From Eubacterium oxidoreducens (lineage in GTDB: Bacteria > Bacillota > Clostridia > Lachnospirales > Lachnospiraceae): a stretch of DNA of 64,000 bases. Shown here piece by piece: positions 17,129 to 24,996 of this stretch. The position numbers and the translations under genes are program-made. Numbering within the stretch: the first letter of the stretch is position 1; the number at the start of each line of letters is the position of its first letter. The notes below the pieces were generated by a model. That model was not told where the DNA came from and made no database searches. It worked only from the letters and a program-made list of their open reading frames with translations. The stretch lies in the NCBI RefSeq assembly GCF_900104415.1, contig NZ_FMXR01000008.1:62001-126000 (forward strand), written 5' to 3'.

Positions 17129-18085
17129 ATGGTAATCAATATGAAACGTGAAATTGGAATTGTAACTTGTGCATTCAATATAGAAGACGCACAAAAAATG
17201 ATGAAAGCAATAAAAGAAAGCGAGCCGCCTAAGGGAACGGAAATGGTAATCGTTTATCCACAAAATAATAAACCGCTTGGAAGATGGCTTCGCGCACAAG
17301 ATATAAAAGGGTGCAAGGTGCGGGTTATGGAAAGAAAGTTGAGTGTTCGCTCTAAATATGTATCATTTATTCGACGGATGAAAGGGCAGAGGTTTCTGCG
17401 TCCGTTTGACCTAAGCATTGCGCAAGGTGGCATAAAGAGAAAAGAAATCTATTTAAGTTATGCTTCCAAAAAATGTCGTGCAAAGTGGATATTATATCTG
17501 TATCCCGATATGCGTCTGAAAAAAGAATTTTGGACACAGATAAATAAGTACAAGGAACAACTTAATAAAAACGGAGTTATTATCCTTGATTATTCGAAAA
17601 AGAATGAAATGAAAGCATGCTGGAATAAGAAAGGGCATCAATTAGAGCAAATGGTCATGGCGATGAATGGAATGCAATATGCTGTATTGTGGAGGAAAAA
17701 AAGGTATCGTGAAACAAAACGTTGTTTAAAGTTTACATCCACAAATGCTTCCTACAATATGGAGTTTGCTATCTATACGAGAGCTTTGGAGGATAACTAC
17801 GGAATTCTATTCGGACCTATAATTGGATATGATCAAAAGACATTTGATGGGGATATTTCGAATATGTTTAAACCGATTGAAAGAATTGCTTTTTTGAAGG
17901 GGATGTTTCGCTTTTATCATACAGTAAATAATAAAACAAAGGTTGATTATTCCCCGTATATATCTATGGGGCATAAACCGGAAGAGTTATTCGTGCAGGA
18001 ATTAAACATAATTGCAGATAATTTTGAAAATGCCGGAGATGACTATACCGCAAAAAGATATCGAAATTTAATACAATCTATTTAA
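17129..18085 (+). CDS. Uncharacterised glycan-operon protein, possibly GT-A-like
   Basis: About 318 residues (314 if the ATG at 17141 is used; neither has a strong ribosome site). The N terminus REIGIVTCAFNIEDAQKMMKAIKES resembles the first beta-alpha unit of a GT-A glycosyltransferase, and YLYPDMRLKKEFW may correspond to the region after a nucleotide-binding strand, but I see no clear DxD. It is rich in Lys and Arg. The protein has no signal or membrane segment. Family unknown; the role is inferred only from its place between a glycosyltransferase and a radical SAM gene. Confidence 0.6.
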   Translation: MVINMKREIGIVTCAFNIEDAQKMMKAIKESEPPKGTEMVIVYPQNNKPLGRWLRAQDIKGCKVRVMERKLSVRSKYVSFIRRMKGQRFLRPFDLSIAQGGIKRKEIYLSYASKKCRAKWILYLYPDMRLKKEFWTQINKYKEQLNKNGVIILDYSKKNEMKACWNKKGHQLEQMVMAMNGMQYAVLWRKKRYRETKRCLKFTSTNASYNMEFAIYTRALEDNYGILFGPIIGYDQKTFDGDISNMFKPIERIAFLKGMFRFYHTVNNKTKVDYSPYISMGHKPEELFVQELNIIADNFENAGDDYTAKRYRNLIQSI

Positions 18086-18097
18086 AGGAGTTGTTAC

Positions 18098-19111
18098 GTG
18101 GATTTACACAATAGACGAGTGATTGAAAAAATGCGTTCATATAATGCATATATAACAAAGGAAGGCGGAACCGGAATAAAACCGCGAGGTTTAATTATCA
18201 ATTACAGTAATGCCTGTAATTTTAACTGTCAGCAGTGCTTTACCGAGTCACCGACCAAGCCGCTTAAGGGAAGTCTGACGCTCGTGGAGATGAAAAAACT
18301 AGCAGATGAAGCAGATGCACTTGGTATGTATGAAATTCTGATAGAAGGAGGCGAGCCACTTGTTAGCAAGGAAATCTATGATTTGATTCAGACTTTTGGT
18401 AGTGACAGATTCTATCTGGAAATGACGACAAACGGATATCTGCTCACACCGCAGGTGGCGAAGAAACTAAAAGAAGCAGGACTATCCAGGGTTTCGATTA
18501 GTATCGATAGTATGGATCCTAAGGTACACGACGAATATCGCGGGACGCCGGGGGCTTATGAGCATGCCATAAAAGCAATGGAATATGCGAAAGAAGCCGG
18601 CATGCAGGTGTCTGTCAATTTTCTGGTGGGACATTATAATATTCATTCCGGTGAGATTGAACAGGTCTGTGAGTTTTGTCAAAGCAGGGGATACCATATC
18701 GGACTTCAGACTGCTACGCCGACAGGCAACTGGCAGGGAAAGTTTGAGATTATGACAACGCCTGAAGATGCAGCGTATCTGGAAGAAATACGTCATAAGT
18801 ATAAGCATGTATGGAGAGATATCTGGCCACCGCTTCCGAATAAAAAGGTTGCCGTAAGTGGCTGCGTGGCGGTCAATCGTCCGTATATTAATCCGTATGG
18901 AGATGTGCTTCCTTGTTCTTACATGCATATGAAGCTTGGCAATATCAAGGAGCAGAGTTTAAAAGAGATTCTAGATATTGGATTTTCTTATGAATGCTTT
19001 CGAAATTCTCATAAGAAATGTTATGCCGCGGAAGATCCGGAGTTTATGAAACAGTATTGTATGCACAAGATGTCGATATTAGAACCAATCGATATTAAAA
19101 AAGTGATGTAG
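18098..19111 (+). CDS. Radical SAM protein with SPASM-type C terminus
   Basis: 337 residues, GTG start at 18098 after AAGGAG. Cluster-binding CNFNCQQC gives Cys40, 44 and 47. GGEPL and the Ile-Ser-Ile-Asp segment match the radical SAM barrel. C-terminal cysteines (SGCVAVNR, LPCSYMHM, ECFRN, KKCYAAED, QYCMHK) fit a SPASM/Twitch auxiliary cluster region, as in peptide-modifying enzymes and sugar-phosphate epimerising or dehydrating relatives. As the second radical SAM enzyme in the same operon it may carry out a separate step on the glycan or on the protein acceptor. Confidence 0.85.
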   Translation: MDLHNRRVIEKMRSYNAYITKEGGTGIKPRGLIINYSNACNFNCQQCFTESPTKPLKGSLTLVEMKKLADEADALGMYEILIEGGEPLVSKEIYDLIQTFGSDRFYLEMTTNGYLLTPQVAKKLKEAGLSRVSISIDSMDPKVHDEYRGTPGAYEHAIKAMEYAKEAGMQVSVNFLVGHYNIHSGEIEQVCEFCQSRGYHIGLQTATPTGNWQGKFEIMTTPEDAAYLEEIRHKYKHVWRDIWPPLPNKKVAVSGCVAVNRPYINPYGDVLPCSYMHMKLGNIKEQSLKEILDIGFSYECFRNSHKKCYAAEDPEFMKQYCMHKMSILEPIDIKKVM

Positions 19112-19123
19112 TGAGGAACGGTT

Positions 19124-20356
19124 ATGGAAAATGTAGAATTATTTTATCAGGCAATGGATGATGGTTTGTTAACGAAAGATGAATTGCAATCTGAGATGAG
19201 TCGTTATGACAGGGCTTTTTTATCAGGTATGTTAAAATTAAAAAAACCAAAGAAAATATTGGAAATTGGAATATCCGGAGGTGCAACAACTTCTCTGATA
19301 CTTCATTGTCTGGATGTGTTAGGAATTCATCCGCAAGTGTATTCGGTAGATATTACCAAACAATGGTATGTAGATCCGTCTAAAGTAAGTGGACATATTG
19401 CAAAAGAGCGTAGCGAAGCATATGGGGATGCTCATCAGTTTATGTTGGGGCATAGCATTGCGTATTTTATTGATGAAATTGGAGATGAAATTGATTTTGT
19501 CATCATCGATACCATGCATTCGCTTCCGGGTGAATTATTAGATTATATTTCGGTTAAGAAACATCTGGCAAAGGATGCGACGATTGTTTTTCATGATGTT
19601 TCGCAGAATTTACTGGGGATTAATTCAACATATGGCCTTCCGTTTGAATATGCTTCATTAGTGACGCTTTGTGCAATTTCCGGAAAGAAATATATCGGAG
19701 ATGATGATTCGAATATTGAAAATCTTGCCAATATCGGTGCTGTTGCTGTAGACGGTGATTTTGATGGGGATGTTGACAATTTGTTCCAGGCATTATTTGT
19801 GAACTGGAATTATATTCCGGATGAACTGTCGCTGGAGGAATATCGGGTAAGAATAGAAAAGGATTATGGACCAGAGTACCTTGCCCTGTTTGAGAAAGCT
19901 TTGGCAGGAAATCGCTTTGCGTTGTATAGAAGAAAGGGCGCCGGATGTACTAGGGCTTCTATAATAAAGCAGCTTGAAGAGAAGGTTGCAAAGGCGAAGG
20001 AAGTATATATCTACGGAAATGGGAAACTTGCTAATCAGGTAGAACGATATCTAAATAAATGCTATCGGATACAGCCTAAAAGAGTAGTCACGAAAGAAGA
20101 GGAAACAATTCCTTCGGTTCATACATTAAAAGGGAAAAAAGAGGATGTTTTAATTGTATTGGGAATAGGAACGCAGCATCACTATCAGGTGCTTACATTA
20201 CTCCATCAGCTTGGCCTTGAAAAAAATGTTTTTCCATATAATGGAACAGGATTTTATGAATTTCTGGAAATCATGGATGAAGAACTGCTGGAAGGTAATG
20301 ATTTTATTAACGGTAATTTTTATGAGCAATCAATACATACCGCAAGATTTTTATAA
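19124..20356 (+). CDS. SAM-dependent methyltransferase fused to a PglD-N-like module
   Basis: 410 residues. The N-terminal domain (about 40-165) is a class I methyltransferase: KKILEIGISGGATTSL is motif I, VYSVDITK motif II, DFVIIDTMHS and ATIVFHDVS later strands, similar to the CmcI/Methyltransf_24 group. Residues about 290-388 form a separate Rossmann-like module (KEVYIYGNGKLANQVERYL, then DVLIVLGIGTQHHYQVLTLLHQLGLEKNVFPY), which I also see in other proteins of this operon. O-methylation of the sugar is the simplest role. Confidence 0.82.
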   Translation: MENVELFYQAMDDGLLTKDELQSEMSRYDRAFLSGMLKLKKPKKILEIGISGGATTSLILHCLDVLGIHPQVYSVDITKQWYVDPSKVSGHIAKERSEAYGDAHQFMLGHSIAYFIDEIGDEIDFVIIDTMHSLPGELLDYISVKKHLAKDATIVFHDVSQNLLGINSTYGLPFEYASLVTLCAISGKKYIGDDDSNIENLANIGAVAVDGDFDGDVDNLFQALFVNWNYIPDELSLEEYRVRIEKDYGPEYLALFEKALAGNRFALYRRKGAGCTRASIIKQLEEKVAKAKEVYIYGNGKLANQVERYLNKCYRIQPKRVVTKEEETIPSVHTLKGKKEDVLIVLGIGTQHHYQVLTLLHQLGLEKNVFPYNGTGFYEFLEIMDEELLEGNDFINGNFYEQSIHTARFL

Positions 20357-20367
20357 GGAGAATCAAA

Positions 20368-20841
20368 ATGGAAGAATATAATACACTGTATGACCTTAAT
20401 GCAATTGACATACAGACATATCAAAAAAACCGTTATCCAATGCTGTTTATTGATTATGTAACGGAAGCAAAGCCGGGGCAATATGCCAAGGGCTTTAAGA
20501 ATTTTTCGTATAATGAGTGGTATTTTCCGGTTCACTTTGATGATGAACCGAATGTGCCTGCATTTGTACAGATAGAAGGACTTACGCAAATGTTTCTTAT
20601 GACATTTCTTACCATTCCGGAATATAAAGGAATGAAGACCGGATTCGTATCCATTGATGGAGCAAAGTTTAAAAGAAAGATTGAACCGGGAGAGCGGCTT
20701 GATATTGAAGCAACGCTTGATTCCTTTAAAAGAGGCGTTGCAAAGGGACACGTAGAAAGTTATGTAAATGGAGAAGTTGCCTGCACGATTAAGCTGACAA
20801 TTACGATACCGGATGTATTAAAAAAGTATCGACCTGCATAA
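20368..20841 (+). CDS. FabZ-like 3-hydroxyacyl-ACP dehydratase
   Basis: 157-residue single hot-dog protein. NRYPMLFIDYV matches the FabZ N terminus. The catalytic pair is visible: His56 in PVHFDDEP (FabZ GHFPxxP) and Glu70 in VQIEGLTQMF (FabZ xxEAxAQ). It should dehydrate a 3-hydroxyacyl thioester, complementing the FabG-like reductase and carrier protein at the start of the operon, although 12 kb separates them. The last half (FVSIDGAKFKRKIEPGERLDIEATL) fits the family closely. Ribosome site AAGGAG. Confidence 0.85.
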   Translation: MEEYNTLYDLNAIDIQTYQKNRYPMLFIDYVTEAKPGQYAKGFKNFSYNEWYFPVHFDDEPNVPAFVQIEGLTQMFLMTFLTIPEYKGMKTGFVSIDGAKFKRKIEPGERLDIEATLDSFKRGVAKGHVESYVNGEVACTIKLTITIPDVLKKYRPA

Positions 20842-20849
20842 GTTGATTA

Positions 20850-20866
20850 GGCGAGCGAGTCTTGAC
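20850..20866 (+). repeat. REP-like half element inside the operon
   Basis: GGCGAGCGAGTCTTGAC is shared, apart from its first base, with 49058-49073 and 51724-51739. Here only the right half of the palindrome remains. It lies in the 59-nt gap between the FabZ-like and LicD genes, the longest gap in the operon. Confidence 0.7.
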
Positions 20867-20900
20867 TTTCTCTGAATGATATTAGGATAGAGGAAAAACA

Positions 20901-22145
20901 ATGAACACATTTGATCGAATAAATCGAGAAGAATTTTTAAAACCGGAATATCGAGATGACTGGTATGTAGATGAACGTATGAAAGCCATCTGGTATTCGC
21001 AACTTGAAATGATTTGTGAAGTAAATAAAATATGTGAAAAGCATCAGATTAAATGGTTCATTGCACATGGAACTTTGCTTGGGGCAGTTCGCCATGGAGG
21101 ATTCATTCCGTGGGATGATGATATTGATATCAACATGCCGCGAGAAGACTATGAACGTTTTCGTAAAATTGCGAATGAAGAATTAAAGGCTCCTTTTTTC
21201 TTTCAATGCAGCGAAAACGAATCAGATTATTTCCTGGGATTTGGACGAATCAGGGATGAACGAGGAACGGATTGTTTTTTGGCAGATTGTAATAAAGCGA
21301 TTAATAACGGAATCTATATGGATATCTTTCCAATGGATGATGTGATTGAAGATGAGAAAAAGCGTTATAAGCAATCTAAAAAAATTGAGAAATATCGAAG
21401 GCTTAATTATGCCTCTATCTACGCGAAGACCAATCGGGCTTTTTATGAAGTCAGGCCTTTACAGTGGTGGTGGTATTGTATTCGCGCTCGTTTTCTACAA
21501 AAGTTATATGGAAAACAATATTTAATAGAGCAGTTTAATAGGGCTTGTCAGTTAGGTAATCATAAAGGAGGCATTCGAAGTGCCATTCATTGTCTTCGCA
21601 CAAATTATGAGTGCTGTTACTGGTATAAAGAAGATTATGAGAAACTTACAAAACTCTCTTTTGAAGGCTTGATGATGCCGGCACCGGCAGGATATAAACG
21701 GTGTCTTGAAATTAAGTGGAAAGATTATATGGCTTTGCCACCGGTTCATGAACGTGGTTATAAACATGTTGAACACATTATTGATCCGTTTGTCAGTTAT
21801 AAAGAATTCCCATTTGAACGATTTACCGATTTCCCAAAATATAACCGGGAAAGAGAGTTGATTCTTTATGCTGCAGGAACGGCCTGCGAAGATTTTTTGA
21901 AACGGTATGGAAAAAACTATCCAATTCGTTATATTGTGGATGGAAATCCAGATAAAGTGGGGACGATATTTCACGGTTGCCGGGTGATTTCCTTTGAACA
22001 GTTAAAAGAAGATATCAAACAGGCAAAGAATTGTCAGATTTTAATCACAAGTATGTATTACCAGGAAATCGGACAGCAGCTAGACAATATTGGATTGACG
22101 GAACATTATGTATTTATCAGGGATCGAAGATATGAATGTAATTGA
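20901..22145 (+). CDS. LicD-family phosphotransferase with C-terminal PglD-N-like module
   Basis: 414 residues. The LicD core carries HGTLLGAVRHGGFIPWDDDID with the metal-binding Asp72-Asp74 and Asp76, and MDIFPMDDV later. LicD proteins transfer phosphocholine or related phospho-alcohols from a CDP carrier to glycans. Residues about 315-408 add a Rossmann-like module (LILYAAGTACEDFL, IVDGNPDKVGTIFHGCRVIS) not part of the core. A CDP-activating cytidylyltransferase lies two genes downstream, so the pair may add a phospho-alcohol to the glycan. Ribosome site AGAGG. Confidence 0.88.
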   Translation: MNTFDRINREEFLKPEYRDDWYVDERMKAIWYSQLEMICEVNKICEKHQIKWFIAHGTLLGAVRHGGFIPWDDDIDINMPREDYERFRKIANEELKAPFFFQCSENESDYFLGFGRIRDERGTDCFLADCNKAINNGIYMDIFPMDDVIEDEKKRYKQSKKIEKYRRLNYASIYAKTNRAFYEVRPLQWWWYCIRARFLQKLYGKQYLIEQFNRACQLGNHKGGIRSAIHCLRTNYECCYWYKEDYEKLTKLSFEGLMMPAPAGYKRCLEIKWKDYMALPPVHERGYKHVEHIIDPFVSYKEFPFERFTDFPKYNRERELILYAAGTACEDFLKRYGKNYPIRYIVDGNPDKVGTIFHGCRVISFEQLKEDIKQAKNCQILITSMYYQEIGQQLDNIGLTEHYVFIRDRRYECN

Positions 22146-23571
22146 TAATCTGGCTTCAGAATTACAATGTACCGGCTGTATGGCCTGCGTGAACAGATGT
22201 GATTATGGAGCATTAACGGAAATAGTAAATCATGATGGATTTATTACATGGGAATATAATGCTGATCGATGTGTGGAATGTGAAAAATGCATTGGAGTAT
22301 GTCCCATTACGCATCCGGTTAAACCGCATAAAATTCAAAAGATTTATGCGGCATTCAATAAAGAGGAAGCGATTCAGATGAAAAGTTCGTCTGGAGGAAT
22401 TGCATATGCATTAGGCGAGGCAATCCTGAAGGATGGGGGAATGGTTGCAGGCGTTGCATGGGAAAAAGGGTTTAGAGGCGTTTCTTATCAGCTTGCATAC
22501 AACCAGGAACAGTTGAGTGGATTTTGTCAGTCCAAATACTTACAAAGTTATATCAAGGATATCTATCAGAAGGTAGAACGACAATTAGAGAAGAGGTGTC
22601 CGATTCTGTTTGTGGGATTACCTTGTCAGATTGCCGGTCTTAGAGCCTATCTTGGAAAAGAATATAAATTGCTATATACGGTGGAATTGGTATGTAGAGG
22701 AAATCTCTCAATAAAAGGATTTCAAAAGTATATTTCTTTTCGCAAAGCGCAAGGCATTAATGAAATATCAGCGGTTTCGATGCGCTCAAAATTAAGAGGA
22801 GGCCATGCACAGATTACTTTAGAGATCGATACAAAAGATGGGGTGCAACATATATTTTATGCAGAAGAAGATCCGTATTTTGTATCAATGTGGAGAGGAT
22901 ATGCATTAAATAATAGTTGTTATGATTGTAGATTTAAAGGGGAGTCCAGAATGGGAGACCTGTCCTTAGCGGATGCCTGGGGGAGTGAATTCTTATATAC
23001 GGATGTATTCGACGATAAAGGGATTTCACATGTGCTTGTTAATTCTAATAAAGGCAATGCGCTGATGGAAAAGATTGCACATAGATTATGGATTCGAAAA
23101 ACTGATATAAATAATGTCGTATGTGTTTCAAAGAGCTTGCTGACATCTGCTAAAAGGCCGGAGCATAGAAAACAGTTCTATCACGATCTTGATCAAATAT
23201 CATATGAAGAAATTATAGATAAATATTTAAAGCCAATACCAAAACGTAGATTGGCTACCGTAGAAGATGCCTTTTATTATCAAAAGGAATCAGAACAGGG
23301 AAAGCTATTATGCGCGTATGGAATCGGGGAAACTTATTTTCGCTTGCAGAAAGAAAAGATTCTTAAGTTTGATTATTACACCAGCTCTTTTGGGGAGGAT
23401 CAAAGAGCGAATCAGATTGAGCCGGTATATCTTCCATATAAGGAAGTTAAACATAGAGAGGATATCTTTGTTTATATTACGGTACATGATTATCATTCGG
23501 CAAAATCAATTCATGAGCAACTTTATAAAGATCGGATTCCGCATAAATTGTTTTGTGATGCCACATTATAA
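22132..23571 (+). CDS. FrhB-like Fe-S flavoprotein (F420H2 dehydrogenase beta-subunit family)
   Basis: 479 residues from ATG 22132, overlapping the LicD stop. Two ferredoxin-type 4Fe-4S motifs stand at the N terminus (Cys13, 16, 19, 23 and Cys47, 50, 53, 57). The FrhB N- and C-terminal domains follow (SSSGGIAYALGEAIL, FVGLPCQIAGLRAYL, YDCRFKGESRMGDLSLADAWG). Such proteins are common in polysaccharide loci, often beside pyruvyltransferases, where they are thought to act as oxidoreductases. Residues about 390-479 carry the same extra module found in other operon proteins (LLCAYGIGETYFRL...FVYITVHDYHSAKSIHEQL). It could supply electrons for the radical SAM enzymes, but that is inference. Confidence 0.85.
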   Translation: MNVIDNLASELQCTGCMACVNRCDYGALTEIVNHDGFITWEYNADRCVECEKCIGVCPITHPVKPHKIQKIYAAFNKEEAIQMKSSSGGIAYALGEAILKDGGMVAGVAWEKGFRGVSYQLAYNQEQLSGFCQSKYLQSYIKDIYQKVERQLEKRCPILFVGLPCQIAGLRAYLGKEYKLLYTVELVCRGNLSIKGFQKYISFRKAQGINEISAVSMRSKLRGGHAQITLEIDTKDGVQHIFYAEEDPYFVSMWRGYALNNSCYDCRFKGESRMGDLSLADAWGSEFLYTDVFDDKGISHVLVNSNKGNALMEKIAHRLWIRKTDINNVVCVSKSLLTSAKRPEHRKQFYHDLDQISYEEIIDKYLKPIPKRRLATVEDAFYYQKESEQGKLLCAYGIGETYFRLQKEKILKFDYYTSSFGEDQRANQIEPVYLPYKEVKHREDIFVYITVHDYHSAKSIHEQLYKDRIPHKLFCDATL

Positions 23572-23588
23572 AAAGGAGGATGCGCCAT

Positions 23589-24851
23589 ATGAAAAAATAT
23601 CGAGTTGGATATACAACCGGTGTATTTGATCTGTTTCATAAAGGTCATTTGGAAATTTTAAAAAAGAGCAAGGAACTTTGCGAGACGCTGATTGTGGGAG
23701 TATCAACAGATGAGTTGGTAATGCAATATAAGGGGCATATGCCAATTGTTTCTTTAGAGGAGAGGATGGAAATTGTGAAATCCATTCGCTATGTTGACAA
23801 GGTGGTTGTACAACAATCCATGGATAAGGCGGAGGCATATCAAAAATTGCATTTTGATGTTTTATTTCATGGAAGCGACTGGAAGGGTTCTAAGATGTAT
23901 GAGGATGTGGAAAATAAAATGCAGTCTCTTGGTGTGGAGGTTGTTTACTTTCCCTATACAAAGAATGTATCCTCTACAATGCTTCGGGATAAAATCAACC
24001 CATCCGGTCAAAAGAGGATAGTATTTCCATCCGGCAATATGGCAAAGAAGTATTTAACCATTGAGCAGTTGGAACATGTGGATTATTTTATTAATTCGGA
24101 TCCGGCGGTGCAGGGAAGTCATTTCTATGGTAAGAAGATTGAAGCTCCGGAAAAATTAAAAGAAGAAGATCCTGATAAAATTGTTGTTTTTATCGTAAAT
24201 GAATTATATTACGATGAGATAGCACAGCTTCTTAGGTCCTATGGATTAAAAGAAAACGTGCATTTCTTTAAAGGATATGAGCTTGGTGAAGAGTATTACC
24301 TTTGCAAAAAACAACAATGGGTGCAGCTAGAAGGGCAAGAGCAAGATGTGTTTCAAAATAATTGCTGGGGGAAAAGGGCAAAAGCAGCTGTTCAACTGTT
24401 GCCATCAACGGTTCATTCCATTGCGGATATAGGATGCGGAGATGAAAAGCTGCGAAAAATTCTTCCAAATGAAATCAATTATTTTGGAGTAGATTACGTA
24501 AAACGAAGCGAAGATACAATTGTTGCTGATTTAAACAAAGATCCCCTGCCGCAATTAGATGTGGATTGTTATGCACTGCTTGGAGTACTTGAACATTTAA
24601 AACATCCTGAAAGAATTATTGAACAATTCCATAGTCCTTATGTGATTTGTTCCTATCGGGGAATTGATTCCTATCAAAAATTATGGAATGAATTTGAACG
24701 GGAACAACCTTTTTGGGGAGAACATTTTTATTCATATGATTACTTTTGTGGATTGTTTTTTGCACAGGGGTATCGAATGAGCAATCTTAGAAGATATGCG
24801 GATGGTCGGTATATATTTGTTTTTGAGAAGAATATGATAGGAGAGGAATAA
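23589..24851 (+). CDS. Cytidylyltransferase / PglD-N-like module / methyltransferase fusion
   Basis: 420 residues with three parts. Residues 1-135 are a glycerol-3-phosphate or ethanolamine-phosphate type cytidylyltransferase: TTGVFDLFHKGHLEIL with HxGH at 17-20, and the SSTMLRDKI segment. Residues about 138-235 are the Rossmann-like module shared within this operon. Residues about 255-405 are a class I methyltransferase (IADIGCGDEKLRKIL, YFGVDYV, DCYALLGVLEHL). ATG at 23589 lies 9 nt after AGGAGG; the ATG at 23580 touches that site. It may make a CDP-activated alcohol for the LicD protein and methylate it or the sugar. Confidence 0.85.
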   Translation: MKKYRVGYTTGVFDLFHKGHLEILKKSKELCETLIVGVSTDELVMQYKGHMPIVSLEERMEIVKSIRYVDKVVVQQSMDKAEAYQKLHFDVLFHGSDWKGSKMYEDVENKMQSLGVEVVYFPYTKNVSSTMLRDKINPSGQKRIVFPSGNMAKKYLTIEQLEHVDYFINSDPAVQGSHFYGKKIEAPEKLKEEDPDKIVVFIVNELYYDEIAQLLRSYGLKENVHFFKGYELGEEYYLCKKQQWVQLEGQEQDVFQNNCWGKRAKAAVQLLPSTVHSIADIGCGDEKLRKILPNEINYFGVDYVKRSEDTIVADLNKDPLPQLDVDCYALLGVLEHLKHPERIIEQFHSPYVICSYRGIDSYQKLWNEFEREQPFWGEHFYSYDYFCGLFFAQGYRMSNLRRYADGRYIFVFEKNMIGEE

Positions 24852-24852
24852 G

Positions 24853-24990
24853 ATGATGCGGTACATTTTTGTGATCTCTATCCACAGATACAACGAGTAT
24901 GTCTGTGGGGAGTCAGCGAACTTACCGATCTGTGGTACCTTATACGCAGAAGCAGCTAAAAAAATCCGAAAAAAATGGGAGAAAGAATGA
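24853..24990 (+). CDS. Small operon protein of unknown function (45 aa)
   Basis: A 45-codon frame starting ATG ATG at 24853, one base after the preceding stop, preceded by AGGAGAGG, and ending TGA 6 nt before the AMP-ligase start. The product begins MMRYIFVISIHRYNEYVCG, has two cysteines and ends in a basic KKIRKKWEKE tail. Its fit between two genes without leaving spare sequence, and its good ribosome site, support translation. I do not recognise it. Confidence 0.6.
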   Translation: MMRYIFVISIHRYNEYVCGESANLPICGTLYAEAAKKIRKKWEKE

Positions 24991-24996
24991 TGACTT

